Of a stretch of 64,000 bases of DNA, positions 36,701 through 45,222 are shown piece after piece (within the stretch, counting starts at the first letter, position 1; every line of letters starts with the position of its first letter). The DNA is from Paenibacillus sp. JZ16 (GTDB lineage: Bacteria; Bacillota; Bacilli; Paenibacillales; Paenibacillaceae), in assembly GCF_015326965.1 (NCBI RefSeq), contig NZ_CP017659.1, positions 620,001 through 684,000 of the forward strand. Reading direction: 5' to 3'. The translations under genes and the position numbers were made by a program. The notes under the pieces were generated by a model. That model was not told the DNA's origin. It worked only from the letters and a program-made list of their open reading frames with translations, and did not search any database.

Positions 36701-36783
36701 TGACACAAATTAATCTACATAAAAATAAAAAAGCCTGTAAATCAAGCTTTTCTAAACTAATTAATGTAGATACTTTTGTGTCA
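36701..36783. repeat. 83-bp imperfect palindrome with TGACACAA ends
   Basis: Ends are TGACACAAATTAATCTACAT and ATGTAGATACTTTTGTGTCA, with an inner AAAAGCCTGTAAATCAAGCTTTT hairpin. The layout (long arms around a terminator-like core) parallels the TTCTTGTCC family, but the sequence differs. TTGACACAA also occurs next to copy A at 8359. Confidence 0.7.
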
Positions 36784-37166
36784 TTAGACAATGGTCCCAG
36801 CTAGGAACACTAGTTTCTTGACTTTTCTTCCCTGCAATACTCAATCACGCCTCCAACCCGTTCAGGTGAAAGAGAGCAATGAAATCTGGGTGTTGGCTCC
36901 CAAAGACATAGTGAACCTCCTTACAGAATTCACATATGTATTTGCCGGTGTATTCCTCTATCCTGCCCGTAAGTTGAGAAAAAGCAGCCGATCATAAAGC
37001 CGGCTGCTTCATATAGTCTCATTGAGCTATCGTCCCCCGTTCTCGCTCCTCTAGTATGAACTCTTCTTGAGGATAAGAGTTCGATTCCTCAAAGGTAAGA
37101 TATGCTGTCTATCGATGAGAATGTATCATTTCCTGCTGTCTGCTTTATGATATATTTAAGGCAAAC

Positions 37167-37808
37167 TTAGAAATTTAAAGCGATTTCGCACGCTTGTTGT
37201 ATCGCCTTTACTTTAATCTCAGGTTCCTGATCGGTTTTTTCAGCCATTCCCTCAACAAAAATCCCCTCAAAACTAGAAATCCCAACGAAATCCATAATGA
37301 CTTTCAGGTGGCGATGACCCATTTCTAGGTCTGCATCATCTGAGCCTGGTGACAAGAAGCTACCGCTAGCTTGGATATGGACGGCTTTTTTATTACTCAA
37401 CAAGCCGATCCGGCCAATATTTGGTGAATATTTGAAAGTCTTGCCTGCTATACAAATGGAGTCAATGTATGACTTCATAACGGGTGGATACGAATAATTC
37501 CAAACTGGAGTAACAAATACATATTTATCTGCAGCAACAAATTGATCAGCCAATTCATTGATTCGGCTCAGTTTCGTTTTCTCTGCTTCGGTCAATTTTT
37601 CAAATGTAGTGCCCGCCTTCAGTTTGTCCCATCCGTTAAAAACATCAGTATCAAGTTGTGGTATAGCCATTTTATATAGATCAAGATGAATTACCTCATC
37701 ATTCAAATTGGCAGATCGATAAGCCTGTACAAACTCATTACCTACTAACATGCTGTATGATTTTTCATGATCGTGTGGATTTGCCGTAATATACAAAACT
37801 GTTGCCAT
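37167..37808 (-). CDS. FMN-dependent NADH azoreductase (AzoR-like)
   Basis: A 213-residue flavodoxin-fold enzyme. The N-terminal FMN loop is YITANPHDHEKSYSMLVG, the second loop is FVTPVWNYSYPPVMKSYIDS and the third is HIQASGSFLSPGSDDADLEM, as in AzoR. It reduces quinones and azo dyes with NAD(P)H. ATG 37808 is preferred over the start seven codons upstream; GGAGGG is ten bases away. It lies 17 bases after the carboxymuconolactone-decarboxylase-like gene on the same strand, so it is likely in the ECF41 regulon. Confidence 0.92.
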   Translation of the reverse strand: MATVLYITANPHDHEKSYSMLVGNEFVQAYRSANLNDEVIHLDLYKMAIPQLDTDVFNGWDKLKAGTTFEKLTEAEKTKLSRINELADQFVAADKYVFVTPVWNYSYPPVMKSYIDSICIAGKTFKYSPNIGRIGLLSNKKAVHIQASGSFLSPGSDDADLEMGHRHLKVIMDFVGISSFEGIFVEGMAEKTDQEPEIKVKAIQQACEIALNF

Positions 37809-37825
37809 GATGACAATACCCTCCT

Positions 37826-38302
37826 TCAATATTTGCCCTCGGAAACTGTTACGATCTGCCTTGTAGAGACGTTTAGTCTATTCCAGAGATTGGCCGTAGC
37901 AATCCCGGCGATCAGCGTGGCCAATGCCTGCACATCGAAGTGTCGGGCTGCCTCGTTAAAGATCTCATCCGACACTGGGTCCACTCGGTCATTGAGTCGG
38001 GTAACAGCTTCACTGAGCGCAAGTGTAGAACGCTCGGAGTCATTGAAGTATTGCGTCTCACGCCATGCCGACACTGCCAACAGTCGCTCTACAGATTCAC
38101 CTGTCGCCAATGCATTACGCGAATGAAGTTCGACGCATACGCTATCCCCATTAATTTGGCTTGCCCGAAGATATCCGAGAAAAAGCGTGCGCTTTGGAAT
38201 ACCTGTTTGCTCTGCGGATACAAACAGCGCTTTGCCAAGGGCTTGTAAGGCTTGAGTCGCATCGGGTACGATCATAGCAGGGCTATCCATTCTTGATTTC
38301 AA
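37826..38302 (-). CDS. Carboxymuconolactone decarboxylase/AhpD-like protein
   Basis: A 158-residue all-helical protein. The AhpD-like core is INGDSVCVELHSRNALATGE, followed by AVSAWRETQYFNDSERSTLA. Only one Cys of the usual CxxC pair is present, so standard disulfide peroxidase-type chemistry is doubtful. TTG 38302 is chosen as start, since AAAGGAG is eight bases before it; the frame extends further without conservation. It is divergent from an ECF41-like sigma factor. CMD-type genes are the known partners of ECF41 factors, where redox chemistry is suspected. Confidence 0.88.
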   Translation of the reverse strand: MKSRMDSPAMIVPDATQALQALGKALFVSAEQTGIPKRTLFLGYLRASQINGDSVCVELHSRNALATGESVERLLAVSAWRETQYFNDSERSTLALSEAVTRLNDRVDPVSDEIFNEAARHFDVQALATLIAGIATANLWNRLNVSTRQIVTVSEGKY

Positions 38303-38355
38303 ATGAAACACTCCTTTAATTAAGATTAGAACCGGTTTTGGTTCTCCAATATGCT

Positions 38356-38383
38356 GACGGATCGGACCTTGGGATGTGTGACA
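38356..38383 (-). promoter_or_regulatory. ECF41-type promoter for the CMD-azoreductase operon
   Basis: On the minus strand TGTCACA (38377-38383) and CGTC (38356-38359) are 17 bases apart, matching the ECF41 -35/-10 pattern and pointing at the CMD gene 54 bases downstream. Confidence 0.65.
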
Positions 38384-38425
38384 ATATTTCTTGAGAAATG
38401 TAAAAATCAGTTGAATGCGACGTCT

Positions 38426-38452
38426 TGTCACATTGTTCAGCGTTCATTCGTC
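38426..38452 (+). promoter_or_regulatory. ECF41-type promoter for the sigma-factor gene
   Basis: TGTCACA (38426-38432), a 16-base spacer, then CGTC (38449-38452). This is an exact match to the ECF41 promoter pattern, 46 bases before the sigma start, and indicates autoregulation. Confidence 0.75.
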
Positions 38453-38497
38453 AGTACTTATAGTGGTTAGTTATTTTAGTACGAGGGAGTTTGTAGA

Positions 38498-39364
38498 ATG
38501 AGTGAACAGGATTGGTTGGCAAATACATTCGAAACGCATCGGAAGAACCTTCAAGTTGTTGCTTATCGAATGCTTGGATCATTTAGCGAGGCGGAAGACG
38601 CGGTACAGGAGTCTTGGTTGCGTCTTAGTCGCGTGGATGCAAGAGGCATTGAGAACTTGGGAGGATGGTTGACCACCGTTGTTTCGCGTGTATGTCTCGA
38701 TATGTTACGATCGCGTAAATCTAGGCGCGAAGAATCGATCGAAGCTCATTTGCCCGATTCTTTCAACAGCCAAGAGAATATAAGCGACCCTGAACAAGAG
38801 GCCATATTAGCTGATTCTATCGGTGTTGCACTATTAGTCGTGCTCGATAATTTGAAACCTGCGGAACGCATTACGTTCGTGCTGCACGATGTTTTCGCCA
38901 TGCCTTTTAATGAAATTGCTCCTATTGTAGGAAAATCGGAAGCCGCGACAAGGCAACTTGCGAGCAGAGCACGTCACCGGGTTCGTGGGGTGAAAGCATC
39001 GGAAGTCGACATTGCTCATCAACGCAAAGTTGTTCAAGCTTTTCTTGCTGCAGCGCATGCAGGCGATTTCGATACGCTAATAGCTGTGCTTGATCCGGAC
39101 GTTATACTTCGTGACGATCGTCTAACTGAATCTTCAAGAGTAACGCGAGGAGCGATCGCTTTAGCAAAACAAGTATCGAGACGTGCACAGAAAGCAGCCC
39201 AACTAGCCTTGGTGAATGGAACCGTAGGAATCATTGCGGCCCCACAAGGAAAATTGCTCTATGTACTCAAATTTACGATGAGTCACGGGAAGATTGCCGA
39301 GGTCGACCTGATCTCCGATCCAGAACGCGTACGCCAGCTTGATCTGGCGGTGTTGAGAAATTGA
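38498..39364 (+). CDS. ECF41-like RNA polymerase sigma factor with C-terminal SnoaL-like domain
   Basis: A 288-residue sigma factor. Region 2 contains VAYRMLGSFSEAEDAVQESW and WLTTVVSRVCLDMLRSRKSR; region 4 contains DVFAMPFNEIAPIVGKSEAA. After residue 170 comes the ~110-residue NTF2/SnoaL-like extension that defines ECF41/SigJ factors, ending DPERVRQLDLAVL. In ECF41 this extension regulates activity in place of a classic anti-sigma factor, and none is encoded here. Some extension motifs I expect (WLPEP, DGGGK) are not visible, so it is called ECF41-like. Confidence 0.9.
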   Translation: MSEQDWLANTFETHRKNLQVVAYRMLGSFSEAEDAVQESWLRLSRVDARGIENLGGWLTTVVSRVCLDMLRSRKSRREESIEAHLPDSFNSQENISDPEQEAILADSIGVALLVVLDNLKPAERITFVLHDVFAMPFNEIAPIVGKSEAATRQLASRARHRVRGVKASEVDIAHQRKVVQAFLAAAHAGDFDTLIAVLDPDVILRDDRLTESSRVTRGAIALAKQVSRRAQKAAQLALVNGTVGIIAAPQGKLLYVLKFTMSHGKIAEVDLISDPERVRQLDLAVLRN

Positions 39365-39721
39365 GCCTTAAACTCAGCGTCGAGGGTGTTAAAGACATAA
39401 TCCCTCGGATAAAATATAACAGTTATTAAAACCATAACACGCTCAAGCGGCACCCAAAGGGGTGCCAGTGTCTTTTTAATGTCCTTTTGTATCGCCTATT
39501 ACATACAGGTTTACATACGAAATCAAACCCAACTTGCAATTCCCTGAATGGTACCATGTTTTTGTCCATTACGGTAATCGGTACAAGTTCTTGTCCTCGA
39601 CTCGGGACAAGAACTTGTACCGATACCTAAAAAAGCCGCTAAAATAGCGACTCTTAATGGGAACAAGATCTAGTCCCGCGACAAGTATATATATTTAATT
39701 CGTTCAGCTTTTGACAAATCT
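39365..39721. other. Gene-free region with repeat copy G
   Basis: A hairpin CGGCACCC-aaa-GGGGTGCC near 39448-39468 with following TTTTTAA is a probable terminator for the sigma gene. Repeat copy G fills 39549-39682. Confidence 0.6.
39549..39682. repeat. Dispersed palindromic repeat, copy G (most complete palindromic part)
   Basis: ATCGGTACAAGTTCTTGTCC (39577-39596) and its exact complement (39605-39624) are perfect 20-bp arms with an 8-base loop. The right arm is reused in a second hairpin: core GCCGCTAAAATAGCGAC and outer end GAACAAGATCTAGTCCCGCGACA. An extra box, CCATGTTTTTGTCC, stands on the left. Confidence 0.8.
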
Positions 39722-40225
39722 CTAAAATTCAGACGTACTTCGTTGATCATTTTTCTTAGTCTTCATTGCGCTTTTCACTTTTTTGAGTTCATTACTATCC
39801 ATGACGAGAGGCTCCCTTTCTCTCTCTTTCAATTTTCTACTGATGAGTCCAGTAATTAACGAGAATACAATAGCTCCTTGCCATGTTATCGAAATATCCC
39901 TTATCAAGGCATCAAGTAAAATGATTAAAACAAATTGTAATCCTGTATCCAAAACAATTGGTAACCATCCCTTACTGGTTTTAATTATACCAACAGATCT
40001 TAACGCTTTAGGCAAGGCATCTGTTATCAATGAAAGAGGTATTTCCAGAAATAGATACAGAACAAAGAATAATATTAATGCACCCGTTGATTTATAATGT
40101 AAACCCAGCAAATGTAACGCAAAAAATTCCAATATGGATATTCCAACTAAGACAATGAGAACAATAACTAAAGGAATAATTATTCTTTTAATTTTTTTTA
40201 TATGTACCACTTCCTTGACTATCAA
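39722..40225 (-). CDS. YrvL-family membrane protein
   Basis: A 167-residue protein with four hydrophobic segments and a lysine-rich cytoplasmic C-terminus. The order and features (LYLFLEIPLSLITDALPKAL, DTGLQFVLIILLDALIRDIS) resemble YrvL of Bacillus, a small membrane regulator linked to the SigO-RsoA system. The start is uncertain: TTG 40225 opens the frame, while AAGGAAG lies internal to it near a GTG at 40210. It is isolated, with low-GC sequence, between two dispersed repeats. Confidence 0.75.
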   Translation of the reverse strand: MIVKEVVHIKKIKRIIIPLVIVLIVLVGISILEFFALHLLGLHYKSTGALILFFVLYLFLEIPLSLITDALPKALRSVGIIKTSKGWLPIVLDTGLQFVLIILLDALIRDISITWQGAIVFSLITGLISRKLKEREREPLVMDSNELKKVKSAMKTKKNDQRSTSEF

Positions 40226-40739
40226 TTATAGACGAGTACATATATTATATAAGATCACTATTAACTCATTGTAAAAAATAATAAACCTAATTTATGGGGT
40301 ATTTGAACTATCTGCACGTTAGCTCAATGAAATTGTATGGATACATAGTTAGATACATCGGTAATCGACTCATGTTCTTGTCCTCGACTCGAACGGCCAA
40401 CTCTGTAAGCCCTTGCTCATGGACCATGATCTTAGTTAGGAAGCGGCCAACCCCTGCGATCCACACTTTACCCGCTGCAGTCACGGAGCTTGAGAAGAAG
40501 ACAATACTATACAAGAGTGGAGTTATGAAGCATATGCACAGAAACCGGCGTTATTCATAAAAGCCAATTATTGAGTTGAGTTGGTTTCTATAATGGATGT
40601 ACGACACACGCCAACGTTATGCCCTTTCTCTGCTGTATTCCTGCCCCGTTCCTCTATTCGTCCACGATCAATAAACAACGCCTTAAATGGGCTTAGATTT
40701 CGTGGTTTGAGAGTAAAAGAAAAAGCACCCCAATGGATG
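40226..40739. other. Gene-free region with repeat copy H
   Basis: Repeat copy H (40310-40391) begins CTGCACGTTAGCTCAATGA and ends in CATGTTCTTGTCCTCGACTCG, where it changes to unrelated sequence. Open frames on both strands between 40400 and 40739 did not resemble a protein I recognise. Confidence 0.5.
40310..40391 (+). repeat. Dispersed repeat, copy H (left module)
   Basis: Left module only, shortened by about 9 bases compared with copies E and K in the stretch between TTAGATAC and ATCGGTAATCG. Confidence 0.65.
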
Positions 40740-40931
40740 CTATTTCTCCAATACAGGTCCCATATATTCCGCTTTACATGCATCACATGACCAATAGAAT
40801 GGATTGGGTTGATCTTGCTTAACTTCACCATCACATTTGTGACACCTGTACGAATTTTCTGAAACCTGAGTTAACTTAACCAGAGTATGTGAGAGACCCT
40901 GCCTAAGAGTAAAATGCCGCTCGTGGAACAT
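40740..40931 (-). CDS. Small zinc-ribbon protein of unknown function
   Basis: A 63-residue ORF with two Cys pairs, NSYRCHKCDGEV and YWSCDACKAEY, a likely zinc ribbon. GGGGG lies seven bases before the ATG. A second small zinc-finger ORF lies 32 bases upstream on the same strand. Such tiny pairs occur in prophage or plasmid-derived segments, but no phage structural gene is seen here. Confidence 0.55.
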   Translation of the reverse strand: MFHERHFTLRQGLSHTLVKLTQVSENSYRCHKCDGEVKQDQPNPFYWSCDACKAEYMGPVLEK

Positions 40932-40963
40932 TTGAGAACCCCCAATCCTACCTGATAATTTTC

Positions 40964-41152
40964 CTAGAGGATGATAGATTGCTCAGAAATAATCAATTTC
41001 GACATCAGGGAGGATTTTACCTCTTTATGGCACTTAGGTCGAGAACAAAACTGCTTCGTGCCTGTCCATTTACCCCACTCGCACCTCTTACATTTATCCT
41101 GCTGTTTCGGCTTATACCGTGGTCGCTGTAGCTTATTACGTTTTCCGGCCAT
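40964..41152 (-). CDS. Small basic zinc-finger-like protein
   Basis: A 62-residue ORF that is very basic at the N-terminus (KRNKLQRPRYKPKQ), then has four Cys in DKCKRCEWG and QFCSRPKCHKE. Cys spacing suggests one zinc site and the basic part suggests nucleic-acid binding. Its ribosome site is poor (GAGAG, distant). It may be a phage-related remnant. Confidence 0.5.
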   Translation of the reverse strand: MAGKRNKLQRPRYKPKQQDKCKRCEWGKWTGTKQFCSRPKCHKEVKSSLMSKLIISEQSIIL

Positions 41153-41386
41153 GTCGTCGTTGCTCTCGATTTCGTGGCGAGCTGCCCGATGTCACTTTAA
41201 CCAACCATTCGTTTTCGAAACGTTGCCTCATGGAATTTTCCTTTTCACTACACAATTCAGTAAGTAACAGAAAAATCGAGATCGCACAGCACAGACCACA
41301 GTTTATCTGTCATCCCTATTGGATATAGTAGTATTAAGCTGTTTATAGGCGTCAGAAATCAAATCTAAAAGGCAGGTTGAGCACCG

Positions 41387-42100
41387 TTGGAATTAGTTAA
41401 AGATCTTCTTCTAGTTACAGGACGAATTGTAACCATCTTTCCCCTACTGCTGGCGATAGCACTTTTCATGGGAAAAAGATCGATCGGAGAGCTGCCCGTT
41501 TTTGATTTTCTGGTTGTTATTGCCTTAGGTGCCGTTGTTGGTGCTGATATTGCCGATCCAAAGATTGAGCATATTCATACGGGCTTTGCGATCATCTTAA
41601 TCGGATTCATTCAGAGAATCGTCTCCATATTGGCAATAAAATATAGGAAATTCGGAAAATTGATTACCTTTGAACCAACGGTAGTTGTTTCGAATGGAAA
41701 CTTACTCGTTCAAAATCTTCGTAAAGTCCGTTATTCCATTGACAACATCCTTCAGATGCTGCGCGAAAAAGACATATTTCATTTGGACGAGGTCGAGCTT
41801 GCTGTATTAGAGGCAAACGGCAAGTTGACGGTTTACAAGAACCCCATGAAAACGGCTGTAACCGTGGAGGATCTGGGACTGTCGATACCCCCTAAGGGCA
41901 TAGCGTACCCCTTGATCCTTGATGGAACTATTTCCGAAAAAGTATTGTCGTACCTTAACAAGGATAAAGCTTGGCTGGAAGATCGTCTGCGTGCCAAAGG
42001 AATCAAAAAGGAGGAAATATTTTACGCATCAATAGATGAGAACCTTGAATTGCGGGTTTCTCAACCATCTTCAAATAACATTCCTCCAATTCAGCACTGA
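41387..42100 (+). CDS. DUF421 (YetF/YrbG-like) membrane protein
   Basis: A 237-residue protein with three N-terminal membrane helices, then a cytoplasmic two-part DUF421 domain. Typical stretches are MGKRSIGELPVFDFLVVIAL, VVVSNGNLLVQNLRKVRYS and EVELAVLEANGKLTVYK. TTG 41387 is the start, with GGCAGG about ten bases away. Members of the family contribute to spore or stress physiology in Bacillus, but a biochemical role is not established. It is monocistronic. Confidence 0.9.
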   Translation: MELVKDLLLVTGRIVTIFPLLLAIALFMGKRSIGELPVFDFLVVIALGAVVGADIADPKIEHIHTGFAIILIGFIQRIVSILAIKYRKFGKLITFEPTVVVSNGNLLVQNLRKVRYSIDNILQMLREKDIFHLDEVELAVLEANGKLTVYKNPMKTAVTVEDLGLSIPPKGIAYPLILDGTISEKVLSYLNKDKAWLEDRLRAKGIKKEEIFYASIDENLELRVSQPSSNNIPPIQH

Positions 42101-42101
42101 G

Positions 42102-42296
42102 CTATCTATTGAGTTGCTTTATTATTTCGGTATGGCTCCCCCATGTCCACGATTCGAATCGGACCTTGCATCTCTTCCAGAACGAAATAACCATCTTCTC
42201 TTTAACAGGTAGCTCTTCTGTTGTTAATTGAGCTCCAAGTCTAGCCAGTATAATTCTAGAAGCGAAAGGGTACAAGCTCTTTTCGCTGTCCGGCAA
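42102..42296 (-). pseudogene. Fragment of an unrecognised gene, probably frameshifted
   Basis: The 64-codon frame contains PFASRIILARLGAQLTTEEL and EKMVISFWKRCKVRFESWTW. Upstream in another frame, MDLDALKQGIYT and LAGQRKEL can be read, suggesting a single frameshift near 42290. I do not recognise the family. Confidence 0.4.
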
Positions 42297-42399
42297 GTGT
42301 ATATTCCCTGCTTGAGTGCATCCAGATCCATTACGGGATCAAGTAATAGGGAGGGTTTCAGCTCTTGCTTTGATCATTTTGCATCCTATTTTGACGTCC

Positions 42400-42708
42400 T
42401 TAGCCCAAAAAAGGGACTAGCCCCCATCTATAACCTTCAAGCTTACGATGCTTCTTTTTGCTCCAAATGTTGCTGAATGGATCTTCATACTCTTTTACAC
42501 TCCGTTTATCTATCGCTTGGTCATGTGCTTCTTTTTCACGAATGTATTTTGCTACGCTTGCTTCGTTCAAACCCACTGTGCTGACATAATATCCCTCTGT
42601 CCAAAATTTTGGATTCCCATATTTATACTTTAATTGCGTATGCTTCTCAAAGATCATTAGCGCACTTCTCCCCTTCAGATATCCCATGAAGGATGATACT
42701 GAAATTTT
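42400..42708 (-). pseudogene. tnpA: IS200/IS605-family TnpA transposase, C-terminal fragment
   Basis: The frame reads KISVSSFMGYLKGRSALMIF, then LKYKYGNPKFWTEGYYVSTVG and NEASVAKYIREKEAHD. This is the C-terminal half of a Y1 transposase with the catalytic Tyr region GYYVSTVG. The N-terminal HUH half is missing. The similarity stops at about 42708, where a dispersed repeat end (42714-42740) begins. Confidence 0.8.
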
Positions 42709-42713
42709 GAGTG

Positions 42714-42740
42714 GGGTACCATGTTCTTGTCCCTCGACAA
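42714..42740. repeat. Dispersed repeat, copy I (right end only)
   Basis: GGGTACCATGTTCTTGTCCCTCGACA is the right terminal box of the family. It lies exactly between the truncated TnpA and the truncated IS110 transposase. Confidence 0.65.
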
Positions 42741-42744
42741 TTCC

Positions 42745-43481
42745 CGTCCAGGTCTGGTCTTAGCCAACTGTTAGATATCGTTTCAACTGCACAGGATACA
42801 GCAGGCAAAGCCCCAGTTGTGATTCTGGAATCGACAGGACATTACCATCAAGCTGTAATTCAGTTCTAGAAGAACACGGTATCCTATTCTTAGTTGTGAA
42901 TCCTCTCATTTCACATCAAGCCAAAAAGTCAAGTCTACAGAAAGTGAAAACAGATGCAGTCGATGCCTATCGGCACTGCAAGCTGTACTACAAAGCTGAA
43001 TTTGAAGACCATATGCAACGAGGGGTTCAACTACTAATTCTTAGGCATCTAATGCGTCAGTTTGACTTGCTCACACAAATGTATGTACAGGTTAAGCTTC
43101 AGTTTCAGGCCGTTCTAGATCAAGTCTTTCCGGATTATAGAGGTGTTTTCGGTGACCTTTATTCAAAAGTTTCGTTGCTGCGCTAATAGCTTTCTCAGGA
43201 ATTGACCCTAGCGTCTACTCTTCTGGTAAGCTGGTAAGTTCACAGCGACAACCAATCGCATTGCCAAACGCGGGTCTAAGAAGCTGCGTCATGCCCTATA
43301 TCTCGCTGTACTATGGGGACTAAAAAAGACCGGAAAACAAGAGGTTACGTGAATATTACGATAAGAAACGCGAAACCGGAAAGCCTTACCCGGTTGCCCT
43401 CGTTGCCTGCGTCAACAAGCTCCTTCACTGGATTCAAGCCCTTCTAGTGAAGCAAGAAAGGTTTGTCGATTTAGATTAGTT
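42745..43481 (+). pseudogene. IS110-family transposase, frameshifted and internally deleted
   Basis: Segments in changing frames read VVILESTGHYHQAVIQ, FLVVNPLISHQAKKS, KTDAVDAYRHCKLYYK, YVQVKLQFQAVLDQVFPDY, GIDPSVYSSGKL, KKLRHALYLAVLWGLKK and KPYPVALVACVNKLLHWIQ. Order and motifs match a DEDD transposase of IS110. Breaks occur near 42866, 43185 and 43235, and N-terminal residues are missing. Confidence 0.85.
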
Positions 43482-43625
43482 AACACATTTTTCATCCGGA
43501 AGTATAGCCTTCCAGCATGTACAGAGAAGGTTATTTATTGCAACTTGAATATGATCAAAGAAGATGTTTTTAGACAATCACACCAAAGAGTTGTTTTCTT
43601 TACTGCAAACCATAGCTCAACGAAA

Positions 43626-44426
43626 TTAAGTCTCTTGTAACTTCAAATTCCATTCCATCGACCTATTCGTCCATGCTGTTTCAAACATCTTACTTGAGTT
43701 TAATAACGTAACGGTATATGGATCCCTCTCTGCTTCGTCATAGAGCGCAGAAGTACTGAAAAGTTCAACCTGTTTTCCCTCTTTCAAAACCATAATATTC
43801 GAACATAGTCCTGGTAACAGCGTGAGGTCATGAGTAATGAACAGAAGAGTTAAGCCTTGTTCCTTCTGAATGGATATGAGCAGCTCAATCATCTGCTGTT
43901 GTAATAAGACGTCGAGGTTGGAGACCATTTCGTCACAGATTAACAGTTTGGGACGAGTTAACAAAGCTTTGGCGAGACAAGCTCTTTGATACTGCCCACC
44001 ACTCAGTTTTCCGGGGCGATTTCGAAGAAGGTTCTCATTCAGGCCTACTTTTCCCCAATATTCAAGGACTTTATGCTTGCGCTCGGCTCTATTATAACGG
44101 GTAAAATTAATTAAAGGTTCTTCCAGGCACTGAAACAAGCTCATTGCGGGATTTAATGTGGAGCCAGTATTCTGAAAAACAATCTGTATATCGCGATACC
44201 ATTCTCTATATGATAATATTCCTTTGTTGGGCAAGGGCCGCCCGTCAAAGAAAATATGGCCGGAGGTTGGTTGTTTTAAAGCCATGATAAGCTGGGCAAG
44301 CGTGGATTTACCACTACCACTCTCCCCCACAATGGCCAGAGATCCTCCATCTTCTATTTCAAAATGAATATCTTCCAGAATGGGTCTTCCGTGAATTTCC
44401 TTATACAGTCGCTGGATTTCAAGCAT
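43626..44426 (-). CDS. Metal/peptide ABC importer ATPase, NikE/CntF-like
   Basis: A 266-residue ATPase. Walker A is GESGSGKSTLAQL, the signature is LSGGQYQRACLAKALL and Walker B is LLICDEMVSNLDVL. ATG 44426 is chosen (AAGGAGAG seven bases upstream), giving an eight-base overlap with the preceding ATPase gene. It is the last gene of the five-gene importer operon. The paired ATPases of the Dpp/Opp/Nik class act together on the permease dimer. The metal assignment rests on the binding protein and the Zur box. Confidence 0.92.
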   Translation of the reverse strand: MLEIQRLYKEIHGRPILEDIHFEIEDGGSLAIVGESGSGKSTLAQLIMALKQPTSGHIFFDGRPLPNKGILSYREWYRDIQIVFQNTGSTLNPAMSLFQCLEEPLINFTRYNRAERKHKVLEYWGKVGLNENLLRNRPGKLSGGQYQRACLAKALLTRPKLLICDEMVSNLDVLLQQQMIELLISIQKEQGLTLLFITHDLTLLPGLCSNIMVLKEGKQVELFSTSALYDEAERDPYTVTLLNSSKMFETAWTNRSMEWNLKLQET

Positions 44427-45222
44427 AAGATATCTCTCCTTTTCCAAGCAACCTTTGAGAGCAATGCCTGCATAACTCTTGGGTGTATTTATGTTCAGGT
44501 GCGCTTAAAATGTTCTCCTTACTGCCCTGCTCTATTATTTTCCCTTCCCGCATAACACCAATCGTGTCCGCAAGATAGCCGGATATAAGTATGTCGTGGG
44601 TAATAAACAACATGCTCATATCCGTGTCCAGGATGAGCTCTTTCAAAAGGAATATGATCTCAGCCTGTGTTTTGACATCAAGTGCACTCGTTGGCTCGTC
44701 GGCTATCAGGATTTTCGGCTTTAACAGAAGCGCCATCGCAATCATGACTCGTTGATTCATTCCACCGCTTAACTCATGAGCATAACTGCTCATCACATGG
44801 GACGTGTCCTTTAAGAGAACTTGGGACAACATTTTTTTTGCTTGCTTCTCAGCCTCATATCTTGAAACAGGCAAGTGACTGCGCATCAGATCAACGAATT
44901 GCCTACCAATCGGAATCGATGGATGCACGGCCTGTTCCGGATGCTGGAAGATGACACCGATCTGGCCCCCTCTGATGCTGCGCCAGCGCTTCTTTGATAA
45001 TTGCTGCAGATGTTCACCCTGTAACACGATGTCACCTGACATGTGCAGATGAGCAGGCAGCATACCCAAGATAGCCTTACTTGTCAGCGTTTTACCGCTG
45101 CCGCTTTCTCCAATCAATGCATATGTTTTCCCAGTGTCCAGAGAAAAGCTGCTATCATGCACAAGCGATTGACCTTCCTTATTTCTGATATTTAGATTTT
45201 TGACTTCGAGCAAAGTCGTCAT
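44419..45222 (-). CDS. Metal/peptide ABC importer ATPase, NikD/CntD-like
   Basis: A 267-residue ATPase with Walker A GESGSGKTLTSKAIL, signature HELSGGMNQRVMIAMALL and Walker B ILIADEPTSALD. The C-terminal HKYTQELCRHCSQRL is the usual oligopeptide/nickel ATPase extension region, although Cys-rich here. Its ATG abuts the stop of the permease gene directly upstream. It forms the ATP-driven engine with its neighbour. Confidence 0.93.
   Translation of the reverse strand: MTTLLEVKNLNIRNKEGQSLVHDSSFSLDTGKTYALIGESGSGKTLTSKAILGMLPAHLHMSGDIVLQGEHLQQLSKKRWRSIRGGQIGVIFQHPEQAVHPSIPIGRQFVDLMRSHLPVSRYEAEKQAKKMLSQVLLKDTSHVMSSYAHELSGGMNQRVMIAMALLLKPKILIADEPTSALDVKTQAEIIFLLKELILDTDMSMLFITHDILISGYLADTIGVMREGKIIEQGSKENILSAPEHKYTQELCRHCSQRLLGKGEISYA

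Larger units (their letters stand above)
36235..37166. other. 930-base gene-free region in the copper island
   Basis: It contains the palindrome at 36628-36639 and the 83-bp inverted repeat at 36701-36783. On the minus strand at about 36845-36970 a short frame reads GKYICEFCKEVHYVFGS, possibly a zinc-ribbon gene fragment, ending in TGA. A degraded CTGCCCGTAAGTTGAG, like the dispersed-repeat start, and a GCAGCCG/CGGCTGC hairpin lie near 36962-37010. No intact gene or RNA was recognised. Confidence 0.5.

Noticed and set aside
42896..43186. 96-codon frame considered as an independent small gene
   Set aside because: Flanking frames complete it as the middle part of a broken IS110 transposase.
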